Assembly: GCA_037783415.1 (NCBI GenBank)
Contig: JAZGTN010000089.1
Location: 4,464,001 to 4,528,000, forward strand
DNA from: Leptasterias polaris
Taxonomy: Eukaryota; Echinodermata; Asteroidea; Forcipulatida; Asteriidae
Direction of reading: 5' to 3'
Length of the DNA stretch: 64,000 bases
Of this stretch, positions 1-11,933 are shown piece by piece. The notes beneath the pieces are model-generated. The model did not search any database. It was not told where the DNA came from and saw only the letters and a program-made list of their open reading frames with translations. The translations under genes and the position numbers were made by a program. Each line of letters begins with the position of its first letter. Position 1 is the stretch's first letter.

Positions 1-389
1 GAATGAAAGATCTATTCCTAAATATTACGTTAATGGAAAAAAATCAGAGGATGAACGATAATTTTTTTCACATTATGTCGATATTTGTAGCCATTTTAGG
101 GGAGACCATTTGTAACGAAATTCCCACCTGGACCCATTCATACACGTTAGCCGCTGCAATAAACCAACGGAAAATTTTCGATAATATTTTTACGCACTTT
201 ATTTAAAATTAATCATCTCAACAATTGAAAATACTCTTACGATATACACTGTTATGTTTTCAGTGCTGATAAAGAGAGAATTTTAACGGTATACATGGAT
301 TTCTTTTTGTTTTTTAATGGTCATTACCTATTTTTAAAATGGAGTGTACCCCAACAGCGATCGCAAATGATTGCGCAACACCCCTTCCG

Positions 390-415
390 CCCCCCCCCCC
401 CCCCCCCCCCCCCCC
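390..415. repeat. Poly-C run (26 bases)
   Basis: An uninterrupted run of 26 C lies about 180 bases upstream of the dispanin start codon. It opens spurious poly-proline and poly-glycine frames on the two strands. Such runs are length-unstable, so the exact length may vary between individuals or with sequencing. Confidence 0.95.
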
Positions 416-419
416 TCCT

Positions 420-593
420 GCACAGTCTATTGGGGGTGCGGATGTTTGAATTGTACACGCTCGCGCGAGGCGAGTCATCAGCGACGTCATAATTAATAAC
501 CTCCAATCACACATATCAAGAAAACGAGTGCTTTAAAATCGCCATTTGGGTCGGTATCTTTCAAGACAACAGGACCAAGTAACGACGTTCACC
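420..593 (+). promoter_or_regulatory. Probable promoter/5' leader of the dispanin gene
   Basis: This stretch has more CpG than its surroundings. It contains a CRE-like GACGTCAT at 482-489 and a CCAAT box at 502-506, followed by a Kozak-like context (TTCACC) at the ATG at 594. The transcription start cannot be placed from sequence alone. Confidence 0.35.
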
Positions 594-3500
594 ATGTCTA
601 CAACAACAGGTGAGGGAACCCTTTTAACGTAGATATTGTTTCATTGGAACTCGATTACGAGGACTAAATCCATGCTTTGCACTCTTGGGAGTCTTGTTAT
701 TTGTAGAAATGAAGAGCACTTCTATAATAGTAATTGATCAATGACGCACTTGCACCTGCACACTTGCACTTGCAGTGCACATTGCGTACAGGTTGCGCTG
801 CCTAGGTTCTAGTTTTAGTTCAGCATTTCTTTCCTCCATTAGCAGGAATGTATCAACAAAACTTTCACTTTCTAACATTTGAACAGTCAAACAACGATAA
901 GATATGCCGTATCCACATGCTATTGTTTGTTATCTCAATAAAAAATAAATCGTAAATTCATCAGTGCAGCTGCTTTGTCACGCATGAGTGGTGAGCAGTG
1001 TTGGAGGTCTCGGCCGAGGTCTCGGTGGTGGTCTCGGTCTCGGTCTCGGTCTCGGACTTTGAGGTCTTGACTCTAACACTGGGTGAGATATGCCACTTGT
1101 GACTTAGATTAGAATTGAGTTCTCTTTTGTAGCTAGGGCAAAGGCCTACGGAACTTTTGAAAAAACCAAGATAGTGATCTTGTTATTGTATTATAATTGT
1201 GTGTATATTTGGTTAATGATTATCTTCCGTCTTTTATGCCATGGTTTATGATTATTATCCAATCCATTGAAAAACATGAATTGGTGAAGGTGTACAAAGC
1301 AGTGGTGTAAATGGGGGAGGGGCCTTGAGGGGGAGGGGCCTTGAGGGGGAGGGTGCCCCTCAGTTGATGTCTGTATACCCCCATTTGAAATCATGACTTT
1401 TAAGATTCAAAATTACCAGAGTAAATTGTAAAATTTGTAAGCTTCAATGTGATAGTTTCAATCAATGTTAAAAAAACTGTGTTTTTTCATTTACATGCAG
1501 ACAATGATTTTTTTAATAACTAGACATCCTGTTACCTCTCCTATTCTATATTGAATTATCCGTTCACTCTCATGTATGTCTGTATGATTGTTGCATATTT
1601 TGGCCGAATAAATAATAATAATAACTCGGGTGTTCGTAAAAACGAACACAGAGGGGTTTCGGTTGGTGGAACAAAAAGATAAATTTTCACAGGTTAGTTT
1701 TATTGTATGTAACTACATTTATATAGGAGTATCAATCAGTAGGCTCCAATTACCAAACGTATACAGCACCTTTAAGTAATAATACATGTAGGCCTATAAA
1801 TTTACACTATCTATTTTAAGTAGTTACTGTTAATTTATAATATGATTTCTCCACAGTTCAATACTCTCAATTTCGTAGTGACGGAGAGTATGATAACATG
1901 TACGCTCCAATGACCGCACCTCCACCAGGATATTCACCCCAAGGAGGTCCCCCTGTTGCCTATGCACCTCCAATGGGTCAAAGCTGTGCCCCACCCCCTC
2001 CTGTCAATGTGATGGTATGTATACATGTAGACTGTAACCCTTTTCTACAAAAAGAGGTGACCTTGTACGTTCCAAGTCCTTTCAGGCAGGCAAGATACTA
2101 CATGTACACTGGTCATAGAAATTTTACATTTCGTGTCATAATTTCCGCATAAGTCCCGGAGCTATAATAGTACCATTTTACTTATATCTTTTTTTTACCT
2201 TACTCAAGCGATCAAGAAGCTAGTAGTAATAAACTACAGCAAGAGTTCATAAATTGTGAGCAGGGGGCATGTTCATAAGGATACTATGAATCCTTGATTT
2301 GAAAGAGTGGCTTGATTGGGCTACAACGACAGAAGCAGGTAGTGAGTTCCAAAGCCTGGCACAGGATGATATGAAGGATCTCTGATGTTGAGACATGCGT
2401 GATTTGGGGATGACAGTATCTTGATGTTGTGTATATACATCATACATGGTTGCCTAGTAGAGCGGTGTGCTGTTTGTAGAGGAAGTTTGAGACTGTCAAG
2501 TGGATGGGGTAAAAGAGAGCACTGACAAGTTTTGCGATGGGCCCCCTTTCTTCACATCAAAAGTTGATAACAATTATAAGATTTGATGTGTTCTTCCATT
2601 GATCTGTGTACAAATTGCGCCTGTATGAAGTGGGGGAAGGGTTTTTTTTCTGGGGGGTACTGGAAAATTATGGAGGGTGCAATGCTTCCCTCACTCAGGC
2701 CCCTTCGAAGCTACGCCGCTGACCAGCACTAATCATGTGTAGAGATATTTCTGTCTAAGGTTCTGTCACACTATAGCAGGTAGCATGCGTAGACTCCTAA
2801 ATCATTTAAAGGTGCTGCATACATTTGGTACTTGGAGCCTACTGTTTGTGTTAATCCTATATAAATGTAGGTACATACAATAAAACTAACCTGTGAAAAT
2901 TTCACTTCAAAAGGTGGTCGCGTTTTTGAGATATCACCGAAAAACCGGAGCAAAAAATTCCAAGCAGGAAGAATACATATTCCCCCTAGGAATACAGTCT
3001 GAGAAGCGTTTCTGACTGAAACGTTTCTCAGATTCAAATTTTGGGAAATAAAAAGTGATATATTTTTCCATAACCGTAATACTTTGAAAATAAAAGTTTC
3101 TCAAAACTCATTATACTACAAATTTCATTATAAAGCTGCTGTACGTTGTTATTACCATTGTTATTGCCATTAATTTTCAGAGTCATTACCAAACGTGTAC
3201 TGTGCCTTTAATGTGCACAAAATGTTGAACACACAAAACTTTTTTCCCTGCTTTTACTTCTACAGGTTTACCTATTAAAATTTATTTCAATCCTCAAGAA
3301 AAAAAATTTATCTTCCAAAACCCAATTACGATGAATACCTTTTGAGAGCTGTATAGTACAGAATTCTGGATCTAATTGTCTTCGGTTGTTTCTTTCTGTT
3401 TGTTATTAGATTACGGCACCTCAGACTCAGACCATCATCTCAACGACCCACACCATGCCAAATGATCATTTTGGTTTGGCTCTCTTTGTTTGCCTGTGTT

Positions 3501-5140
3501 GCTTCTGGCCCATTGGCATTGTTGCACTGATCAAAGCCAATGAGGTAAGGATTAAGAAACATGTGTACCAATTATTGCACCATATTATGTCATTAAAAGC
3601 GTACATACTGTTGTGAAATTACATGACACTTATTGTTTATTGATTATTAGTTATTAGTTATTGATTACTTAAATCTGGTTAATCATTACCTGCAGACAAT
3701 GCGCTCTGCAATCCGCGCGATCAGCGCCACATTGAACGCTCGTGCATTTTACACTTAATCACATCTGCTGTGCGTGAAATAGAATCGCATGTGTAAACAG
3801 CGGGAGCTCGTTTGGCCACGCTAGCGCCCTCTGTTGGTGGAATACGGCTGGTTGTTTTGCCAGGTTCCACGCTAAACGCTACCTTAATTAATGGTTTAAT
3901 ATGGATGCATTTTATGGAATGTTTTGTTCTGTATTCTAAGTAATAACATGTTGTATGTATAAAAGACAGCTGAACATTATGATTGTCAGTTCTCATTCGG
4001 ATTCTGAAGTTGTCGGACCTTTGTCCGAGATTAAACCAGTTGAACCACAACATTCTGTTCGTGTCTAATATTTAAGTTGCGTCTTTTACTACAAAGTGAA
4101 CTCGCAACAATACCAATCTAAAAACAAATGGCCTTCTTTACAGTTGACATGGTTGAAACAACACATTATGAAAGTGACTTGTTTCACTATAGGCTTTCCC
4201 TGCCAGGGTTCTTTGTTTGTTGTTTTGCTTCTATCGTTTTGGGGTACCACCCCCACTGGAGGTTGTTTCCCAAACCGGGTTCCTCAGTACTAGTAATTGC
4301 TAGGTGTTTTAACATTTGTGATACCTCTCTAAACTATTGTATTGTCTGTTCTTGTAGATCCTTTGATTTGCAATCAATTTGTTTTAAATGGGTTTTGCTT
4401 ATACATCAGCATTCGTTGACAAAAAACAAATGATGAGCCTGCTGTTATGTGGAACAACAAATGATCTTGAGCCTATTGTAGAGGCGTAGGCCATCAACTT
4501 TATACAGTGTAGTCACTGTCCCTAACAAAATTTCAAAAAGTGAAACATGTTTTTTTCTTCTAAACAAGTACAATGAATATTTTTTGTATTTTCTGTATTT
4601 CTCTAGCTTTGTTCCGTTTTCTTTTGTTTGTAGGTTTGCAGAGACTCACTCTTTTCATGAAATGTGGTGGTTCTGAAAAGAACTAGTGGTTAATAACACC
4701 TTGATGATTTGATCAATATGCTCTGATCGTCTTCAGGAGAAAATACTGAAGACGATCAGAGCATAATGATCGAAACATCAAGTTGTTATAAACACTGGTT
4801 CTGTTCAAAATCGCCTCAACTCATAGAGAGAGAGTTTACCATGTCTACGCAAACCTTCCTGGATTGTATTTACACCATGCAAGATGTTGCAAGGTTTCAA
4901 ATCTTATTTATTTTGTACATTATGTAGGTGAGAAGCCGTTTCAATGTTGGAGACATGCTTGGGGCAAACCAAGCCTCGGAGGATGCCAGGAAGTACTCCA
5001 TGATTGGTCTTGGCATTGGGATTGCTAATGTAGTGATCTCAATTATATTTGTTGCCATCATAGTTGCGGTGGCTTCAAGGGAAAGCAGCACTATCCTTGA
5101 TAATCTTAACGATGATCTGAACAATATTGGAATAGCTTAA
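594..5140 (+). CDS. CD225/dispanin-family (IFITM/PRRT-like) membrane protein, 4 exons
   Basis: Exons are 594-609, 1857-2014, 3410-3544 and 4928-5140. All junctions are GT-AG, the phases agree, and the total is 173 residues. Residues ~20-58 are rich in Pro, Gly and Tyr (PPPGY, PPPP). Residues 77-152 form the CD225 domain. It has a first hydrophobic, probably re-entrant helix (79-100) with a cysteine cluster (C86, C88, C89, likely palmitoylated), then KANEVRSRF (100-108), the GAN-QAS loop, and a second transmembrane segment (128-152). The family has IFITM proteins and synaptic/proline-rich members (PRRT1, SYNDIG1, TMEM91 types). The proline-rich head and the absence of immune-gene context fit the general PRRT-like group better than a true IFITM, but I cannot assign a subfamily. 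The start at 594 sits in a good context and exon 1 encodes only five residues. The last codons overlap a dispersed repeat (see findings). Confidence 0.9.
1004..1055. repeat. GGTCTC-type hexamer microsatellite
   Basis: Imperfect tandem copies of GGTCTC lie in intron 1 of the dispanin gene. No further function is visible. Confidence 0.8.
1313..1353. repeat. Short GC-rich tandem repeat
   Basis: About 2.5 copies of a 16-base unit (GGGGGAGGGGCCTTGA) lie in dispanin intron 1. Confidence 0.8.
1676..1776 (-). mobile_element. Terminal fragment of the ~380-bp CACTGTACACGTTTGG element
   Basis: This shares its end (…CAATTACCAAACGTATACAG) and the internal segment TTTCACAGGTTAGTTTTATTG with the fuller copies at 2805-3211 and 6863-7236. 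Only about one quarter of the element is present. It lies in dispanin intron 1. Confidence 0.6.
2247..2460 (-). pseudogene. Fragment of a non-LTR retrotransposon (3' end of the RT ORF)
   Basis: The minus strand encodes a short open stretch with the signature SSCARLWNSLPASVV followed by SFKSRI. That is the usual C-terminal tail of reverse transcriptases of CR1/L2/RTE-type LINEs (consensus FFPRT-RLWNSLP…FK-R). No catalytic domain remains. It lies in dispanin intron 2. Confidence 0.7.
2805..3211. mobile_element. ~400-bp element with terminal inverted repeats (AAAGGTGCTG… family)
   Basis: It starts TTTAAAGGTGCTGCATACATT and ends TCATTACCAAACGTGTACTG then TGCCTTTA, which is an inverted version of the same end. 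Related copies lie at 6863-7236 and 20258-20637, with a fragment at 1676-1776. There is no coding capacity, so this is a non-autonomous DNA element. It lies in dispanin intron 2. Confidence 0.75.
4673..4808. repeat. Long hairpin (foldback element) in dispanin intron 3
   Basis: The core arms 4718-4736 and 4746-4764 are perfect 19-base inverted copies (ATGCTCTGATCGTCTTCAG) around a 9-base loop. The pairing continues imperfectly outward to about 4673 and 4808 (GAAAAGAACTAGTGGTTAATAA against GGTTCTGTTC on the far side). This is a MITE-like foldback that would form a strong hairpin in the pre-mRNA, just upstream of exon 4. Confidence 0.85.
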
Positions 5141-5296
5141 GCACAAAAGGGCAGCTAAACACAAAACAATTTTGCTTGAAAGCCGAATCACCATATGTAC
5201 CATCTTTGACTGGTGTTCTGCTTAGCTTGCTTAGCAGAAATATTGTTGAGCCAAGTTTTTCTGCTTAAGCAACTCTGTGAAATTGGGCACAGGAGT
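5130..5296. mobile_element. MITE-like repeat at the dispanin stop codon and 3' UTR
   Basis: The sequence from about 5130 (GGAATAGCTTAAGCAC) through TGACTGGTGTTCTGCTTAGC and CTCTGTGAAATTGGGCAC aligns with the foldback repeat at 41988-42190 (GGATAGCTAAGCAC … CTATGAAATTGGTCC). The last two codons and the stop of dispanin fall at its left edge. Outer inverted repeats are degraded. Confidence 0.6.
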
Positions 5297-6060
5297 GGGT
5301 TATGATTGAAAGAAACGCTAAGCAAATTCTTGGGACTAATGGTAACAAACTTTTTTTTAAACTTGATCACCGGGCTTTGGTTTTAGGGGCTCCACTTTCA
5401 ATCACTTTCATTGTTCAGTTGTGGGGTGGGGGATCACTGTGATTAAGATTGACTACTTGTAGTTAATTCAAACTTTGACTAAAAGTTACATTGATTAGTG
5501 CGAAGAAGGTTACAGCGTGGACGTGAGGATTTTATGGTCGGACCATGGTGGAAATTCCTTTGTCCGTGCTCAAACTTTGTATCTTTTGATCTATCAAAAA
5601 GAATTTCTGTAATGTTGTGATTTAAAGTCTAAATATTATACTCAAGATGTAATTCCATAACGCTTTTGATACGGTGATTGTTTTTATACTTCAGAATATA
5701 TTTTTTTATTGCGTATGAAAATTATGAGAAAAGATTCAATGTAATTTTATATTATATTATATTATTGCATAGAGATTCAAGGTCATGTTATTTCCCACAA
5801 TGTGAAAGAATACTGGCGACTGCCTGCTCTCACTGTAAATGCTAACAAAGTCAGGATGTTGAAAACCTATTTAAGATAAGAAGAAACAACCCAAAGTGGA
5901 ACATCTATTGGAACTCCTGGCCCCTAGCTAGGTCACCGTTTCCCAACGAGCGAACCAGCGGCTTTCTTGTAGTTACTTGAACTACACAGATAGTTCAAAT
6001 AGATTAAAATTAAAGTCGTAGCTGCCAACATTTGAAAATTCAAAAAGGGAATAAAAGAGT
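5141..6060 (+). other. Dispanin 3' UTR / downstream region
   Basis: This is non-coding DNA after the stop codon. The first clear canonical poly(A) signal seen on the plus strand is AATAAA at 6050-6055, so the 3' UTR may run about 0.9 kb. An earlier variant signal in the AT-rich tract near 5700-5770 is also possible. Confidence 0.35.
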
Positions 6061-6862
6061 TGGACGAAATCTTGAGCGTTCGTTTAAAACCGACCAAGCT
6101 GAAGACAGAGTCCTTTTATCGCAAAGACACAACCCTGCAAGGTTTTAAACGAACGTTCAAGACGGAGCTGCTATGTTATTCCCATTTATAAGTGCCCTTT
6201 TGTGAAGAAGCCTATAAGTGTTGGAGAATCTGAAAAACTTTTCTGTACATTTTAAATCATTGTCACGCCCTCCGGCTCCGCTTCGAGTAGAAAGTTGTAA
6301 ATACAGAGGAGAGACTACTCTTGAAGTAATGATTTGTTTTGGGTTGATCGATGTCGTTTCTTTTACATTAAGTCGGGTTAAAATAATGTGACTTAGTTAC
6401 ATGTGAGTAAAACTTTGACGATCATAGTACAGTGTAGTAACTGAGGTAATTAAAAGGGATCGTACATCAGTGGCAGTGACCAGAACTACTTTTTTGCTAG
6501 TTGTTTTTTCTAATATTGATTTTGCACATCGCTCAAACAATCGCCTCAAGAAGCGAGTGTCCCAAAGGTCGGAACGTATTCATTCGTGTAGGATTGCTCC
6601 CCTACTTCAGCACAGTTTTGCGGTCTAGCGGAACATTCTGGCAGTCAAATGGATTGGGGGCGTGTGCTCACGAGAATGTTCTTTTGTGCCTAGAATGTGC
6701 CCGGATTTTGAGAGAGACTTGTCTCTCCCCAAGTTGGTCTTACTTGGCATGTTGTGAATTTGAAGACAAAGGAAAGAACACTTGCTGTTCTTTTCAACAC
6801 GTACCAAGATATATTTTATAAATCAAGGACTTTTTCATTCTACCATTGTTTGGACTTTATGG

Positions 6863-7236
6863 GTCTGTATACGTTTGGTAATGACTCTGAAAATTAATGG
6901 CAATACAAACTTACAAGGTTAGAAGTACAGTGGCTTTGGATAGTATAAAGCATTTCGAGGATTATTTTACTTCGAAGTAATGTGGTTATGGAAAAAGATA
7001 CCAGGTTTTATGCCCCAAAATTTGAATCTGAAAAACGTTTCTCAGATTGTGTATTCCTGCAAGGGATTAATCTTCCTGCGTGGACATATTCGCTACGTTT
7101 ATTTGGGCGATATCTCAAAAACACGACCACCTTTTAAAGTGAAAATTTGGCAGGTTAGTTTTATTGTATTCATCTACGATTATATAGGATTAAAACAATC
7201 GAACGGTTCCAAAAACCAAAGGTAAGCTTTGCCTTT
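6863..7236. mobile_element. Copy of the ~380-bp TIR element
   Basis: It begins with TGTATACGTTTGGTAATGAC and ends with a degraded complement (CCAAAGGTAAGC, TTGCCTTTA). Internally it shares CGTTTCTCAGATT and GATATCTCAAAAACACGACC with the copy at 2805-3211. No transposase is encoded. It lies downstream of dispanin. Confidence 0.7.
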
Positions 7237-8044
7237 ATAGAGTCATCCCCATTGGTTTTGTACACAAAATCACATGGATCCCTTTTGTTGTAGTCCCATG
7301 CTTCCACTGGTTTACTTTCTCAGTCATACAACAGATGAATTTAGAAACAAACTTTTAGTGACACTTGTCTTTTTTCATACTAAAAATAACAAAATAGAAT
7401 TAACTGTTACAAACTGCTTACCAACCAAAAGGACCTGTGGTATATGATTAGTATATAAACATTAATTAGCGGTCTGACGTTTCGACCCTAGCAGAGTCTT
7501 TCTCGAAGGCTGAATGACAACACAACGCATGTATACAAGTGTAACAAGAGCAGTCAAGTGGAAACACATACTAAATATAATTACAAATATTTCACCAACA
7601 TTACCAAATTGATGTACCGTGTCTTTCAAAAGTAGGAATAGTATTAGAACTATCATTGTATTTTTATATTTTATTATTATATTCAGTACTTTTGTGGAAG
7701 GTTTAGAGGTATATAAGCTAGCCGTTTTCTTCAGACTCAGTTTTCTTAAAATTGTACTCAGTAATTTAAATGGAACCAATAATTGTTTTTTGCACATTTT
7801 TGCTTACAGGATTAAATTACTTAGCATTAATTTCGGATTAGCAGCTCATTCAAAATTTGTTCCAGGAGAATTTGAAAATAATTGAATTTTGTCAGAAATT
7901 CATTAGAAACAATCAGTGACCGGAGATAGTACATGACTCATAGTGGGTATATACAATGCAAACAAACCAAGCAGCAATCGGCATGGAAAAGCGTGGATGC
8001 TTCCGGCAACCATTCGGCAGAAGCCCTGATAAGCAGCCAGGCTT
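7237..8044. other. Intergenic, no gene seen
   Basis: This is AT-rich non-coding DNA. A GACGTTTCGACCCTAGCAGA segment near 7477 and GTCTTTCTCGAAGGC near 7495 belong to a dispersed repeat type that also appears near 47827-48110. Overlapping short frames on both strands look random. Confidence 0.6.
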
Positions 8045-8336
8045 TTCCATGGGGGTTAGCGTAGAGGTTTCCTTTCTTGCCTTCCACTTCTAGGATCCCG
8101 GTTCGAATCCCTTTGGGGCACTATGTGTATTGGGTATTCAATCCCTGCTGCCTGACTGCGTGGGTTTTCCCCAGAGAATAATTCTGTGGGGTTTTCATCC
8201 CACATCTAGAACTGAAACTTCCTTCCTTGTCTTCTCTCCATGGGGTTCTTGGCTAGTACAGTGATTAAGTTTGCTTTTCTGAGAGTCCTTGGCTTCACAA
8301 CCAGAATGTATGAAATAAAATGAAATGAAATGCACA
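8045..8336 (+). mobile_element. tRNA-derived SINE with (AAATG)n tail
   Basis: A polymerase III B box GGTTCGAATCC lies at about 8099-8109, with a plausible A-box region (GTTAGCGTAGAGG) before it. A unique body follows and the end is a simple tail, ATGAAATAAAATGAAATG. The tRNA fold is degenerate, so it is a SINE and not a tRNA gene. Confidence 0.65.
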
Positions 8337-8840
8337 CTACATGTCACTTGCTTGGTTTTTTTAATAGTAAACTCACTATCGGTCGTCGATTGTATCTATT
8401 AGGAAGCATCCTTGTAATAATGCAAACTATTTTCATGTACAATGTTTGTATTATTTCACAGCATTTTGCCTATTGATATATGATTGTTCTTTTGCCCTAA
8501 TAGTCTTATACACAGTTTTGCCTTAAAATATTAAATAGATAAGTTTATTTTTATACCATATTAAAATTGGTTGTCTAACAATATGCTAATTATGTAGTAC
8601 CATTCTATTATGTAATCTGTAGCTTTTGAAATTTGAAATAAACTACTCAGACTAGACGTTGACTCTAAAGTGTAGCAGCTGACTGGCTGTATAGACAGCA
8701 GGCACCAATATGGCATGCAGTAACTGTCTCCCAAGCTCTCCATTGTTGGAGGGAGATTGCATGTAAAAACTATGGTACAGTAAGCCTGTTAATGTCGCGC
8801 GCCTAAAATGGGCAGGTACGGGACATTGACTACATGAAGG

Positions 8841-9170
8841 GTGTCATGGCCCAGTGGTTTAGAGCATCGGATTCAAGTTCTGGTGGTTTAGTCATCGGGG
8901 TGTGGGTTCGAGTCCCGGTCATGACGCTTTGCTATAATTGCTTCTCTTTACCCAGGGGTATAAATGGGTACCTGCAAGGGTAGAGGTTGATATTGTGTGT
9001 GAAAAAGCCTTCGGAGCGCCACGGCAGCCCGGGCTGTATACTCCCCAGGGAGCTGAGAAAGATTAAAAGGAATGTGTTGGCCCAATGACCAGGGCACTTA
9101 TGTAAAGCGCATTGATACGTTATTGTAAAATGCGCTATATAAGAACTAGTTATTATTATTATTATTACCA
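8841..9170 (+). mobile_element. tRNA-derived SINE with (TTA)n tail
   Basis: The tRNA-like head has an A box (TGGCCCAGTGG) and B box (GGTTCGAGTCC). The body includes CCTTCGGAGCGCCACGGCAG and ATGCGCTATATAAGAAC, and the tail is TTATTATTATTATTATT. The same family occurs at 57866-58170 (plus) and 61955-62315 (minus). Confidence 0.85.
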
Positions 9171-9359
9171 ATATTATTGTGATGACAATACAATGCTGGC
9201 CGTATGGATGTCGCTGTCTGGCAAAATTTCACCCCTTGCACCAACGTCACACGTGGGAACTGTATCCCACGCTCGCCATTTAGGAAGTTAAATTGCACGT
9301 AAAAACAATGCTGGGAATGTGAATGCTGCATTGCCTAAAATGTGACTATGGGGGCACTG

Positions 9360-10729
9360 ACTCAAAATATAGGGCAACTAAGATTATTGTGATGACGACA
9401 ATAGGTGAATTTGGCCAAAATAATGGTTACAGTTTGAATTTACCACCCCGCTCAGTTCATCAGCCATAAACTATGACATGCATGTAAGTCAACCATCATT
9501 ATAAAATTTACCATCATTTGGAGACTTAATGTCCCTATGACCATGAGCAAGTCATTACACATAACATGCATGTGTATCCATTATACTTGATTGAGATTGC
9601 ATACTCAGCTAGTCAAAGTTGTCAAGACAATGTGAGAAGTGTGTGCATACATATCACTCATTAGGCAAACCAGTTGATGTACATGTACACTGACAATGTG
9701 AGACAACTTGGATGAGCCTACTTGTCTTCATTTAGTTTCTGTGTATCTGACACGATGTGTGTCACATACACAAACATTGGAACACATGAAAAGCACTTTA
9801 CATTGTTTTAGATCAGGTTAGTCATGTGATGTGACCTAGGAACAGTAATTGGCAATCATTATACATGGTGATAGGTCAATATCCTTTGATTGAAGACTAT
9901 CTCTAAGCTCCGTGTTTTAGAAGGCTGTATACACTATTGGTCTTTGGTCATGAAGTACATGTAGTAACTGATATCTCTGAGGTTGTTTTGACTAGTTAAG
10001 TTGATGGGAATATAAATACATTGTTTTTTTCAATATTGTTGAAATAGATATGACAATTGTCACAACTAAAATCACTGAATTACGTGGAAGTTTTACTTAA
10101 AACACTAACCTTGAAAAATATTGTCACAACAATATTCATGAAGGATTTTTTTTAAACCACCAAAACAAAGTTATTGGAGAAATTAATTTGGACAAACTTT
10201 GCAAAGATTAGTAAAGTTTATGCAATGTGACACAGCAGTTTGTTTTGCTTAAATGCAAACAGAATCTTAAGCCAAGAGTTACTCTACATGGTCACAGAAA
10301 CTTGAATCCAACTGAACTTTAAAAATATGCCTTCCATACTTGGCAACTGTTTCCTTAGACTCCCCTTCAAGTTATTTTCTTAATTTGTAGACCAAATGTC
10401 ATGACCACTGTATTGTTACCAATGGTGTATACAGCCATTCAGTATCATGCATATGTAGAGTACAGTGTGATCCCTCAAAACACAACTTTGCTTGTCTCTT
10501 TTTTAAGGTTACTTTTATTGCATCATTTACAAGATACTTAATAGTTGCCACATTTACAAAACACCACTACATAAAAACAGGTCAAAATATATTTAACTAA
10601 GTTCTAAATATTCCTCACTGGAATATTACACATTTTTCATTCAGGTGTAGTTTAGGCACTTCACAGTATAACTCATCTGTAGATCATGGCACTTTGGGAT
10701 GCAGTTCTAAACCTGCTTGTAGTTAACTT
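9360..10729. other. Intergenic, no gene seen
   Basis: This is unremarkable AT-rich sequence with frequent ATG/CATG words. Frames are short and show no recognisable protein family. Confidence 0.6.
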
Positions 10730-10920
10730 AGAGCTGCCAACATTTGCATCTTTGCAATCGGGGAGTTTTTGTACAATAATCAGGGAGATATTTAGAATTA
10801 CATTCAACATAACTGGCAAAAAGTTTCCATAATCAGGGAGATTTTCAAATTTGTTCATCAGAACATGGAAAGATTGGTTTTTTTTCAGGGAACTTTCTGA
10901 CAGGGAGAGTTGGAAGCTCT
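10730..10920. mobile_element. ~190-bp MITE (AGAGCTGCCAAC family)
   Basis: It begins AGAGCTGCCAAC and ends GTTGGAAGCTCT, which are inverted ends. Internal repeats of CAGGGAGAT/TCAGGGAG are present. An opposite-orientation copy lies in a CEP350 intron at 57237-57425 (CTCCCTGATT words, TTTTGTACAAAATC). It has no coding capacity. Confidence 0.75.
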
Positions 10921-11326
10921 GGTTAAATGCGTCGCAATAATTTTAGAACAAATTATTTGACTCGATAACAGTAATTTGCTGAGCAATAGGCAGGAAACAC
11001 TTCTGGTTTGTGACATTTCCTGGATTGTAACAAGAACTTTTGAGGTTAATACTTCTGTAGACTACCCTTCACAGACAAGTAAATGATTTATGTCTATGAA
11101 AAGGTTCATACAAATACCAAAATGTCCAGGGAAATATTTAGGTGTTCGGAGCAACGCTATGAACACCTCTTGTTTTGGGGGTTCTTTTTCTTCTTCTGCC
11201 CCGCGAGTTTTCTGCTAACAAACACACACCTTTCAAGCTCATATAACCTTGAAAACTTCACTGAAACTTATCAACTCTGTATAACAGAAAAAGAGATTGC
11301 TTTAAAAAAGGAATAAATATGTTACA

Positions 11327-11440
11327 CCCCCCCCCCCCCCCCCCCCCCAAAAAGGAATACAAAATTAACTACCGGTAAGTGCAGCACACCCCCCCCCCCA
11401 AAAAAAAAGGAATACAAAATTAACTAAGTGCAGCATTTAT
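11327..11440. repeat. Poly-C tract with local direct duplication
   Basis: A 22-base C run (11327-11348) is followed by a duplicated segment. AAAAAGGAATACAAAATTAA occurs twice, each copy after a C run, and each is followed by a variant of AAGTGCAGCA. This looks like a replication-slippage duplication of about 60 bases. Confidence 0.85.
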
Positions 11441-11933
11441 ACATTTCAAGGAATGGAAGTATAGGACCCTGATTTCTCAGGATCCTTTTTCTTCCATGAA
11501 CAAATTCGGACATGGAGTACTGGAGAAATTTCATAACTGATAACTGAGTCTATCTTCATCAAGAATTGTAGAAAGCCATTTTGCAGGTTATGTTTAAAGA
11601 CGATCCTTGAAGGAGTTTATATTTCATTTATCCATTTCTAAGCAAAAATTTATCCATTTCTAAGCAAAAAATTTGTGTATCTTTCAAAGATTCAAAATTG
11701 CAAGTCTTGGCAAAAAAAATGGCAGTTTGATGAGTGGCAAGCCGGTGCCTATGAATGAGCAAGTTCTTTCCCAATCGCCACGTCCCAATGCACATGATCG
11801 GCGCAAAAAATATTCTGGATGAAGTCCGAGTCCAAGCAACACCAGCAACTATCATGGTGCCCTGATTTTGAAGCAATACGTGTACAACTATAAAACCTGG
11901 CATAGTTGTAAACTACAGCATGGCGTCCTTATA

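Noticed and set aside
295..514. Poly-proline and poly-glycine ORFs
   Set aside because: Artefacts of the 26-base C run; no gene signal around them.
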